DNA of 64,000 nucleotides from Thermoguttaceae bacterium (lineage in GTDB: Bacteria; Planctomycetota; Planctomycetia; Pirellulales; Thermoguttaceae). The position numbers and the translations under genes were made by a program. The notes under the pieces were generated by a model, which searched no databases, was not told the origin of the DNA, and saw nothing but the letters and a program-made list of their open reading frames with translations. The stretch covers positions 1 through 64,000 of the forward strand of contig JAFRFG010000046.1 in assembly GCA_017434455.1 (NCBI GenBank), read 5' to 3'. Shown in pieces: positions 50,934 through 59,264 of the stretch. Each line of letters begins with the position of its first letter. Within the stretch, counting starts at the first letter, position 1.

Positions 50934-52799
50934 ATGAAAAAATCCCCCGTGACCTTCGCTGCCCTCTGCGCGCCGCTGGTTTTGGCCGTCTTCCCGCTTC
51001 TTGCCGAGGAACAGACGTTTCGCCTGGCCAGCGGCGGCATAACCGATTACAGCATCGTCCTCCCCGAGACACCGACGGCGGTTCAGCAGACCGCCGCCGA
51101 GGAGCTGGCTTCGTTCCTAAACCAGGTCACGGGGACCGATTTTCCGATCCTCTCGGAAAGCCAAATTAAGGAAAAAGCCAAGGATAAACAGAAGCTCCTG
51201 GTCATCGGGCCGGGGAAGCGGTCGAAACAATTGCTCGCCTCCGTCGGCGCCGAGCCGGAAGAGACTCTTGGCCAGGATGGAATTATCCTTCACACGGCGG
51301 GTCAATCGATTGTTTTCTCCGGGCATCCCGACCGTGGGATGCTCTACGCTGTCTACACGTTCTTAGAAGATTATGTCGGGTGCCGATGGTGGACCCGAAC
51401 CGAATCGACCATCCCCAACATTCAACGGCTGGATATCACCCCGCCGGCTCTTCGCTATCAGCCGACCTTTTTTTGGCGAGACACCAGTTACCTGGATGTT
51501 CGTCAAGGGGAAGAGGGGGGTATCTTTTGCGCCCGGAGAAAAATCAACGGTCCCCCGGTTCCCCCGCAATTCGGCGGATATGTGACAATCTGTCTGGGCA
51601 GTCATACCTTCTGCCTGATTCTCCCGCCGAAGGACTTTTTCGACGAACACCCCGACTGGTACGCCTTGGTCGATGGTCGGCGGCTGAAAGACAATGGACA
51701 GCTCTGCCTGACGAATCCGGAGATGAAACAGGAGTTTATACGCAGCGTCCTGCGTATCCTCGACGAAAATCCGGAAACAAAAATCATTTCGATCAGCCAG
51801 AACGACTGCGGCGGGTGGTGTCAGTGTCCCGAGTGTCAAAGACTCGTCGACGAGAACGGTTCGCAGTCGGGGCCGCTGATCACCTTTGTCAATGATGTCG
51901 CCGAGGCGGTGGAAAAAGAGCATCCCGACGTCGTGGTCGAGACACTCGCCTATCTGTCAACCCGTTTTGCCCCCGCCAAGGCCCGGCCGCGCGACAATGT
52001 CTTGATTCGTCTTTGTGCCATCGGGAACTCCTTTCTAACCCCAGCGGAGGAAGGGGGGAGCAATCAATCGCTCGTGGAGCAGATCGAAAAGTGGAGCGGC
52101 ATCGCCAAACAGCTCTTCGTCTGGGATTACGTCACTAACTTCAGCAATTATATGCTCCCCCACCCAAATCTTCAGGTACTGGCGCCCAATATCCGCTTCT
52201 ACGCCCGGAACCATGCCGTCGGCATCTACGAGCAGGCGGACAGCTGGTGCGCGGCGGGCGACTTCGTCCGACTGCGCTGCTACCTCATTTCCAAATTGAT
52301 GTGGAACCCGTCGCTCGACCAGCGGGAAATTGAGAACGATTTTCTGACCGGCTATTACTCGCCCACTGTAGGAGCGCTGCTGCGCCAATATCTCGACCTT
52401 ATCACCAAGACCGCCGTTCGTTCCGACATCAATCTCAGCTGCTATATGGAGACGACGTACGACTGGCTCGATACAGCCGCCTTGGTCAAGGCCACGGAGC
52501 TGATGAACCGAGCGATCGCCGCGGCCGAGGAAGATCAGCGGCGCGAGCCGGAACGATTCGCCGGTCTGGCCGACAAGGTTCGGCGTGAGTCGATCCCCAT
52601 TCGTCTGGCCTGGCTGCTCGACTGGAAAAAACGTCAGGACGATTTGACCCGGCAGAATATTCCCTCCCCCGTCCCCGGCGGCGAGGAATATTTTGAGGAG
52701 TTCCGAACGCTCTTGGAAAAGAACAACGTCGATTGCGCCAAAGAAGGCAAGACAGCGCAATTCCAAGAGTGGCTCGATAATCTTCACAAGGAACTGTAA
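50934..52799 (+). CDS. DUF4838 secreted protein, array copy 7, short form without C-terminal domain
   Basis: 621 residues from the ATG at 50934; 26 bp after copy 6. Signal peptide MKKSPVTFAALCAPLVLAVFPLLA. The N-terminal domain, DUF4838 (Cys296 motif, Glu433 in IYEQAD, where Ala replaces the usual Gly) and helical region are complete. The protein stops after EWLDNLHKEL, exactly where other copies enter the C-terminal sandwich domain, about 180 residues short. There is no frameshift to restore the domain. The N-terminal domain ends with an unusual TRTESTIPNIQRL. Confidence 0.85.
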   Translation: MKKSPVTFAALCAPLVLAVFPLLAEEQTFRLASGGITDYSIVLPETPTAVQQTAAEELASFLNQVTGTDFPILSESQIKEKAKDKQKLLVIGPGKRSKQLLASVGAEPEETLGQDGIILHTAGQSIVFSGHPDRGMLYAVYTFLEDYVGCRWWTRTESTIPNIQRLDITPPALRYQPTFFWRDTSYLDVRQGEEGGIFCARRKINGPPVPPQFGGYVTICLGSHTFCLILPPKDFFDEHPDWYALVDGRRLKDNGQLCLTNPEMKQEFIRSVLRILDENPETKIISISQNDCGGWCQCPECQRLVDENGSQSGPLITFVNDVAEAVEKEHPDVVVETLAYLSTRFAPAKARPRDNVLIRLCAIGNSFLTPAEEGGSNQSLVEQIEKWSGIAKQLFVWDYVTNFSNYMLPHPNLQVLAPNIRFYARNHAVGIYEQADSWCAAGDFVRLRCYLISKLMWNPSLDQREIENDFLTGYYSPTVGALLRQYLDLITKTAVRSDINLSCYMETTYDWLDTAALVKATELMNRAIAAAEEDQRREPERFAGLADKVRRESIPIRLAWLLDWKKRQDDLTRQNIPSPVPGGEEYFEEFRTLLEKNNVDCAKEGKTAQFQEWLDNLHKEL

Positions 52800-52861
52800 A
52801 AACAGAATCTCTCTGTTCCGAACGGAATGATACTTTCGGCGATACCCGGAGAAAAACACCG

Positions 52862-54805
52862 ATGAGAAGAATCCCTCCCGCGCGGGCAGCCATCATCGCG
52901 GCCGCGGCGATGTTTGTCCTGACAATCATTGCCCTGCCGCTGTTTGCCGATGAAGCGGCACTTCATCTGGCCGATCGCGGCGCGACCGACTACACGATTG
53001 TCCTTCCCGATACGCCGTCACCGGTTCAGGAAACGGCCGCCGGTGAGCTGGCTTCGTTCTTAAAACAGGTCACGGGGGCCGATTTTCCGATCCTCTCCGA
53101 AAGTCAGGTTGAGGAAAAAGCCAAGGATAAAGAAAAGCTCCTGGTCATCGGGCCTGGGGATCTGTCGAAACGGCTGCTCGCCTCCGTCGGCGCCGAGCCG
53201 GAAGAGACGATCGCTCAAGATGGGATCATTATCCAGCCGGTCAGAGAGTCGATCGTCTTTTCAGGCCACCCACAGCGCGGAACGCTCTACGCGGTTTATA
53301 CGTTCCTGGAAGATACTGTCGGCTGCCGCTGGTGGACCAGCACCGAGTCGACCATCCCGCGGCGGCCGACGCTCGAGGTGAACATCGCCCCGACGCGATA
53401 CGCGCCGAAGGTGACGCTGCGGGAGGAGTATTACCTCGATCCTCATAACGGGGATGAAGGGGGAATCTTTTCGGCCCGCGCCAAAATGAACGGGTGCCTC
53501 CACCCCATCCCCCCCGAATTCGGCGGCCATGAGATATTCTGCTTCTTTGTCCACTCCTTCTATTCGATTCTTCCGCCGGAGGACTATTTCGACGAGCATC
53601 CCGAGTGGTACGCGCTGGTCGACGGCCAGCGTCGAAGTGACGGGGCGCAGCTGTGCCTGACCAATCCCGAGATGAAGCGACAGTTCATCCGCAGCGCGCT
53701 GCGTTTCCTCAAAGAAACCCCCGGCGCGGGAATCATCTCGGTCAGCCAGAACGACTGCGGCGGCTGGTGCCAGTGCCCCGAGTGCCAAAAGTTAGCCGAC
53801 GAGAACAACTCCCAGGCCGGGCCGCTGATCGTGTTTGTCAACGAGGTCGCCGAGGCGATCGAAAAAGAGTTCCCCGATGTTTTCGTCGAGACGCTCGCCT
53901 ACCAAGAGACCCGTTTCGCGCCGACGAAGGTCAGGCCGCGCGACAATATTCTGATTCGGCTGTGCACCATCGAAAACTCTTTCCTTACCCCGCTGGAGGA
54001 AGGGGGACCGAATCAATCGCTCGTGGAGAATATCGAAAAGTGGAGCGCGATTTCCAAGCAGCTTTATATATGGGATTACGTCACCAACTTTTCCGATTAC
54101 CTGCTCCCCCACCCGAACCTTCAGGTATTGGCGCCCAATATTCGTTTCTTCGTCCGAAACCGCGCCGTCGGGATCTATGAGGAGGGGGACGGGGAATGTC
54201 CCGTGGGGGATTTTGTTCGGCTCCGCGGCTGGGTGATCGCTAAACTTCTTTGGAATCCCGACCTCGATCAGCGCCGGTTGGAGGATGAGTTTTTAACCGG
54301 CTACTACTCCCCGAACGTGGGGAAGATTTTACGTCAATACCTCGACGTCCTCACGCAAAGCGCGCTGAGCGCCGAGGTTTATTTGTCCTGTTTCCGCGAT
54401 CAGGCGGGAGACTGGCTCAGAAGCGAGGCGCTTGTCCAGGCGACGGCGCTGATCGAGCGGGCGATCGCCGCCGCCGAAGAAGACGAACGGGCCGATCCGG
54501 TCCGCTTCGCCGGTTTGGTGAAGAAAGTCCTCCGGGAATCGATCCCCATTCGATATGTCTGGATCCGCGAATGGCGGGACTATATCGCCGCGTCGGAGGA
54601 AGGGAAGAGCCGCTTGCCCATCGATCGCGAAAAGATCGATTTCTGCCGAGAAATCAAAACGCTGCTCGAGGAAAATGGTGTTTCCTTCAGCCGCGGGGTG
54701 GATGGACCGGAGGAATCCGATCGATGGCTCGAACAAATCGACGAGTCGATCGCCGAGATGGAAGAGTATCTCGATACCCTAAACGCCCCGCCTGCGCGCC
54801 GGTGA
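52862..54805 (+). CDS. DUF4838 secreted protein, array copy 8, short form without C-terminal domain
   Basis: 647 residues; 62 bp after copy 7. Signal peptide MRRIPPARAAIIAAAAMFVLTIIALPLFA. The Cys motif starts at Cys303; the acid is Glu440, in EEGD instead of EQGD. The helical region is like copies 1, 2 and 4 (WLRSEALVQATALIERAIAAAEEDE), unlike its neighbours. The end (MEEYLDTLNAPPARR) replaces the C-terminal domain. The LYIWDY segment uses the rare ATA codon. The 85-bp gap that follows holds ATGATTCGCGAAC, which resembles the MIRE coding end of full-length copies. Confidence 0.85.
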   Translation: MRRIPPARAAIIAAAAMFVLTIIALPLFADEAALHLADRGATDYTIVLPDTPSPVQETAAGELASFLKQVTGADFPILSESQVEEKAKDKEKLLVIGPGDLSKRLLASVGAEPEETIAQDGIIIQPVRESIVFSGHPQRGTLYAVYTFLEDTVGCRWWTSTESTIPRRPTLEVNIAPTRYAPKVTLREEYYLDPHNGDEGGIFSARAKMNGCLHPIPPEFGGHEIFCFFVHSFYSILPPEDYFDEHPEWYALVDGQRRSDGAQLCLTNPEMKRQFIRSALRFLKETPGAGIISVSQNDCGGWCQCPECQKLADENNSQAGPLIVFVNEVAEAIEKEFPDVFVETLAYQETRFAPTKVRPRDNILIRLCTIENSFLTPLEEGGPNQSLVENIEKWSAISKQLYIWDYVTNFSDYLLPHPNLQVLAPNIRFFVRNRAVGIYEEGDGECPVGDFVRLRGWVIAKLLWNPDLDQRRLEDEFLTGYYSPNVGKILRQYLDVLTQSALSAEVYLSCFRDQAGDWLRSEALVQATALIERAIAAAEEDERADPVRFAGLVKKVLRESIPIRYVWIREWRDYIAASEEGKSRLPIDREKIDFCREIKTLLEENGVSFSRGVDGPEESDRWLEQIDESIAEMEEYLDTLNAPPARR

Positions 54806-54890
54806 GAATCCTTTTTTTCGGCGCGTCCCCAGCGGTAGAATACTTAACGAGAAAATGAATAATGATTCGCGAACATCAGGAGCCATACTG

Positions 54891-57290
54891 ATGAAACTAT
54901 CCCCGCTTAAAAACGCCGCGGCCGCCTTGGTGATGGCGCTGGTGACCTTTGCGATTTTCGCCGAGGAAGAAACGCTTCGCCTGGCCGACGGTGGGGTGAC
55001 CGACTACAGCGTTGTCCTCCCCGAAACGCCGACGGCGGTTCAGCGGACCACGGCCGGGGAGCTGGCGTCGTTCCTAAACCAAGTGACCGGGGCGACCTTT
55101 CCGATTCTCTCGGAAAGTCAGGTGGAAGAACAGGCCAAGGATAAAGAAAAGCTCCTGGTCATCGGCCCGGGTACGCTGTCGAAACGGCTGCTCGCCTCGG
55201 TCGGTGCCGAGCCGGAAGAGTCGATCGGCCGGGACGGGATCATTATCCAGCCGGCAGGAGAGTCGATCGTCTTTTCCGGCCACCCGCGCCGTGGACCGCT
55301 GTACGCCGTCTATACGTTCCTGGAAGATTGTGTCGGCTGCCGCTGGTGGACCAGTACCGAGTCGACCATCCCCGAGCGGCCGACGCTCGATATCGAGGTA
55401 CCCCAAACCCGATACGCGCCGAAGGTGATCTCGCGCGAATCGTTCTGCCTGGACGCGCGCCAGGGAAACGCCGGGGGAATCTTCTCCGCCCGGATGAAGA
55501 TGAACGGGCATTACAACCCCGTTCCCCTCGAGTACGGCGGACACGAGCCGTTCTGTCTGTTTGTCCATTCCTTCTATCCGATCCTTCCCCCGAAGGACTA
55601 TTTCGCCGAGCATCCCGACTGGTACGCCTTGGTCGACGGCCAGCGCCAGGACAAGAACGCGCAGCTGTGCCTGACCAATCCCGAGATGAAGGAGCAGTTT
55701 ATCCGCAACGCGCTGCGCTTCCTCGACGATGATCCCGACGCGAGAATCATCTCGATCAGTCAGAACGACTGCGGCCGGTGGTGCCAGTGCCCCGAGTGTC
55801 AAAAGCTTGTCGATGAAAACGACTCCCAGGCCGGTCCGCTGATCACCTTTGTCAACGACGTCGCCGAGGCGATCGAGAAAGAGCGCCCCGACGTTTTGGT
55901 CGAGACACTCGCCTATCAGGAGTCCCGCTTCGCGCCGAAGGTGGTCCGTCCGCGGGACAATGTGATCATTCGGCTGTGCACGATCGAGAATTCCTTTCTT
56001 ACCCCGCTGGAAGAGGGGGGACGCAATCAATCGCTCCTCGAGCATATTGAAAAATGGAGCGCCATCTCCAAGCAGCTCTTCATCTGGGATTACGTCACCA
56101 ACTTCATCAACTATATGCTCCCGCACCCGAACCTTCAGGTCCTGGGGCCGAACATTCGCTTCTTCGTCAGAAACAAAGCCGTCGGAATCTTCGAGCAGGG
56201 GGACAACTTTTGCCCGGCGGGGGACTTTGTCCGGATGCGCAACTGGGTGATCTCTAAGCTCCTGTGGAACCCGGATCTGGATCAGCGCCGGCTGGAAGAT
56301 GAGTTCTTAAACGGCTACTACTCCCCCAAGGTGGGGGCGATTCTGCGCCGGTATCTCGATCTTTTGACCGACCGCGCGGTCAAATCCGACGTCAATCTGC
56401 GCCTCTATATGGAGTCGGCCTTTGGCTGGCTCGATACGGAAACGCTGATCGAAGCGACTAAGCTCATGGATCAGGCCCTCGCCGCGGCGCGCGAAGACGA
56501 AGAACTTTCTCCGGAGCGCTTCGCCGGCCTGGCCGATAAAATCGAGCGCGAATCGATACCGGTTCATCTGGCCTGGCTGCGCGACTGGCCGAACCGCCGG
56601 ATCGATCTTGCCGCGCGCAATCTCCCTTCCCCCGTCGGTGATATCGAGGACTATTTTCAAGAGTACCGGGCGCTTCTGGAAAAGTACCGCGTCGACTGCG
56701 CCGCGGAAGGGAGAAAGGCCATCTTCGGGGAATGGCTCGATGAGCTTCACGAATCGCTCTCGACCTGCGTCGTCGTTCCGGATGAGGTCAAGGATCTCGC
56801 GAACGACACATGGCTCTGCGTGGAGGAATTCAATGTGAGACTTGGCGGCCAAGGGAAGCAATCCTTCCTGGAAGACGACGCCGAGGCGGGGAACGGCAAG
56901 GCGATTCGTCTTGCGGGTGATCACCACGATTGGTCCATCCAGTGGGATGTCTCCGGACTGGAACGCCTGCGCTCAGGGGCCGGCGCGCCTCCCGACGAGA
57001 GGGGCTATGTCAAAGCGCGGATCCTTCTGCGCGCCCGGTGCGACGCCGCCGATGGGGACGACGGGGACGCCTTGAGTATTGGGGTCTACGATAAGGATAC
57101 GAAAGGGCGCGTTTTCCTGAAGACACTGAAGACATCCGAGCTCAGCCGGGACGGGTACGAAATCGTCGACCTCGGGGTTCTTCCCGTCGAAGGTTCCGCC
57201 ACCGCCACGCTTTTTTGGTTCGCTCCTACCGAGCGTCCCGACGCGGTACAGAATATTTATATCGACCGGATGGTCCTCATCCGAGAATAA
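54891..57290 (+). CDS. DUF4838 secreted protein, array copy 9
   Basis: 799 residues from the ATG at 54891, eight bases after CAGGAG. Signal peptide MKLSPLKNAAAALVMALVTFAIFA. The Cys motif starts at Cys298 (QNDCGRWCQC, Arg in place of the second Gly); Glu435 is present. The middle region has the SLLEHIEKWS form. Full-length, with class B C-terminal domain (FLEDDAEAGNGKAIRLAGDHHDW). It is the last member of the LRLADGG N-terminal class; the next three copies have another N-terminal class. Confidence 0.85.
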   Translation: MKLSPLKNAAAALVMALVTFAIFAEEETLRLADGGVTDYSVVLPETPTAVQRTTAGELASFLNQVTGATFPILSESQVEEQAKDKEKLLVIGPGTLSKRLLASVGAEPEESIGRDGIIIQPAGESIVFSGHPRRGPLYAVYTFLEDCVGCRWWTSTESTIPERPTLDIEVPQTRYAPKVISRESFCLDARQGNAGGIFSARMKMNGHYNPVPLEYGGHEPFCLFVHSFYPILPPKDYFAEHPDWYALVDGQRQDKNAQLCLTNPEMKEQFIRNALRFLDDDPDARIISISQNDCGRWCQCPECQKLVDENDSQAGPLITFVNDVAEAIEKERPDVLVETLAYQESRFAPKVVRPRDNVIIRLCTIENSFLTPLEEGGRNQSLLEHIEKWSAISKQLFIWDYVTNFINYMLPHPNLQVLGPNIRFFVRNKAVGIFEQGDNFCPAGDFVRMRNWVISKLLWNPDLDQRRLEDEFLNGYYSPKVGAILRRYLDLLTDRAVKSDVNLRLYMESAFGWLDTETLIEATKLMDQALAAAREDEELSPERFAGLADKIERESIPVHLAWLRDWPNRRIDLAARNLPSPVGDIEDYFQEYRALLEKYRVDCAAEGRKAIFGEWLDELHESLSTCVVVPDEVKDLANDTWLCVEEFNVRLGGQGKQSFLEDDAEAGNGKAIRLAGDHHDWSIQWDVSGLERLRSGAGAPPDERGYVKARILLRARCDAADGDDGDALSIGVYDKDTKGRVFLKTLKTSELSRDGYEIVDLGVLPVEGSATATLFWFAPTERPDAVQNIYIDRMVLIRE

Positions 57291-57301
57291 GGAGAACATC
57301 G

Positions 57302-59179
57302 ATGTTCAAGACAGCAAAAATCACGGCATTAGCCATCATCCTCCCGCTTGCTTTGGCAAGCGTGTCAAACCTCTTCGGCGTCGAGGCGCCGGCGCTGACG
57401 CTCTTCGGCGAGGGGGGCTCCCCCTGCCCGATCGTTCTTCCCGATCAGCCCAGCGCCGTTCAAAAGACCGCCGCCGAGGAACTGGCATCGTTCCTCCGTC
57501 AGGCGACCGGAGCGGAGTTTCCGATCATCAGTGAAAGCGCCGCCGATGATCGGGGGGTGAACCTTGTCATTGGCCCGAGCGAACTGTCGAAGAAACTGCT
57601 TGCCTCGGCCGGCGCCGAGCCGGAAGATACCATCACTCAAGACGGCATCATCCTCCAGACGGCCGGCAACAGTATTGTCCTTTCCGGTCACCCGCGGCGC
57701 GGGCCGCTGTACGCCGTCTATACGTTCCTGGAAGATTATGTCGGCATCCGATGGTGGACCAGCACCGAATCGTTCATTCCGAAGCTGACCTCTTTGGAAG
57801 TTCCCCTTTTGGCGACCCGCTACGCGCCGAGGGTGATCTCGCGTGAGACGTACTATCTGGATCCCCACAACGGGCTTGAGGGAGCCGTCTTCTCGGCGCG
57901 GACGAGGACCAACGGGAACTTCAACGAAATCCCCGAAGAATTCGGCGGGCACGAGCGTTTCTATCTGTTCGCCCACTCCTTCTACCCCACCCTTCCGCCG
58001 GAGAAATATTTCGACGAGCATCCCGAATGGTACTCTTTGGTCGACGGTAAACGAACTTACGACAGGGCGCAGCTGTGCCTGACTAACCCCGAGATGAAGA
58101 AACAGTTCATCCGCAATACGCTGAGGATTCTCGACGAGAACCCGGGAATAAAAATCATCTCGGTCAGTCAAAACGACTGCGGCGGCTGGTGCCAGTGCCC
58201 CGAGTGTCAAAAGCTCAGCGACGAGAACGGTTCCCAGGCCGGGCCGCTGATAGCGTTTGTCAATGAGGTCGCCGAGGCGGTCGAGGAAAAGTATCCCGAC
58301 GTTTTTGTCGAGACACTCGCCTACCAGGATTCCCGCTTCGCGCCGGCGAAGGTCAGGCCCCGCGACAACGTTCTGATTCGGCTGTGCTCGTTTGAGTGTT
58401 CCTACCTGACGCCGCTGGCCGACGGAGGGGCGAGCAACGGTTCGTTCGTCGACTGCATTGAAAAGTGGAGCGCCATCTCCAAACAGCTTTATATATGGGA
58501 CTATGTCACTAACTTTCCAGAACTGATGCTCCCGCATCCGAATATCCAGGTGCTGGGACCGAATATAAGTTTCTTCGTCCGGAACAAAGCCATCGGTATC
58601 TTCGAGCAGGGTGACGCCGACTGCTGGGCCGGGGACTTTATCCGTCTGCGCAACTGGGTAATCAGCAAGCTCCTCTGGAACCCGGATCTCGATCAGCGGC
58701 AACTGGAAAACGAGTTCTTAAGCGGCTACTACTCCCCCCGGGTCGCGGCCGTCCTGCGCGAGTATCTCGACCTTCTCAGCGACCGCGCCGTTCGATCCGG
58801 TATAAATCTTTATAATGAAATGGGGACGACCACCGGCTGGCTCGATACGGAAACTCTCCTTAAGGCGACCGACCTGATAAACCGGGCGATCGACACCGCC
58901 CGCGAGGACGAGGCGTCCGATCCGGAGCGTTATGCCGGGTTGGTGAAAAAGGCCGAGCGCGAATCGGTTCCGATCCGGTACGTCTGGCTTTTGGACGGCA
59001 AAGCTCACCTTCCCTATCTCGAAGAATTGGGGGCCGACTCGCCCCTGTCCGGCGATATGAACGCCTACTATGAAAAGTTCAAAGAGATCCTCGCCGAAAA
59101 CCATGTCACCGCGAACAACGCCTGGCGATGCGGCGGGTTCGAGCAATGGCTCGACGCGCTGCGGCCGAGCGCGCCCTAA
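57302..59179 (+). CDS. DUF4838 secreted protein, array copy 10, short form without C-terminal domain
   Basis: 625 residues from the ATG at 57302, after AAGGAGAA; 11 bp after copy 9. Signal peptide MFKTAKITALAIILPLALASVSNLFG, nearly the same as copy 11. First of the second N-terminal class (LTLFGEGGSPCPIVLP). The Cys motif starts at Cys297; Glu435 is present. The middle region has the FVDCIEKWS form of copies 1 and 2. It ends at EQWLDALRPSAP, where copies 11 and 12 continue into the C-terminal domain. LYIWDY uses ATA. The 85-bp gap after it contains TTTATCAGAGAA, resembling a FIRE coding end. Confidence 0.85.
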   Translation: MFKTAKITALAIILPLALASVSNLFGVEAPALTLFGEGGSPCPIVLPDQPSAVQKTAAEELASFLRQATGAEFPIISESAADDRGVNLVIGPSELSKKLLASAGAEPEDTITQDGIILQTAGNSIVLSGHPRRGPLYAVYTFLEDYVGIRWWTSTESFIPKLTSLEVPLLATRYAPRVISRETYYLDPHNGLEGAVFSARTRTNGNFNEIPEEFGGHERFYLFAHSFYPTLPPEKYFDEHPEWYSLVDGKRTYDRAQLCLTNPEMKKQFIRNTLRILDENPGIKIISVSQNDCGGWCQCPECQKLSDENGSQAGPLIAFVNEVAEAVEEKYPDVFVETLAYQDSRFAPAKVRPRDNVLIRLCSFECSYLTPLADGGASNGSFVDCIEKWSAISKQLYIWDYVTNFPELMLPHPNIQVLGPNISFFVRNKAIGIFEQGDADCWAGDFIRLRNWVISKLLWNPDLDQRQLENEFLSGYYSPRVAAVLREYLDLLSDRAVRSGINLYNEMGTTTGWLDTETLLKATDLINRAIDTAREDEASDPERYAGLVKKAERESVPIRYVWLLDGKAHLPYLEELGADSPLSGDMNAYYEKFKEILAENHVTANNAWRCGGFEQWLDALRPSAP

Positions 59180-59264
59180 GCGCGTGTACCGCGGGGAAAC
59201 GATTGTTGTTTACCAGTGAAAAAGAATCTGTTTATCAGAGAAAATAGAATAAGGAGAAGCATTG

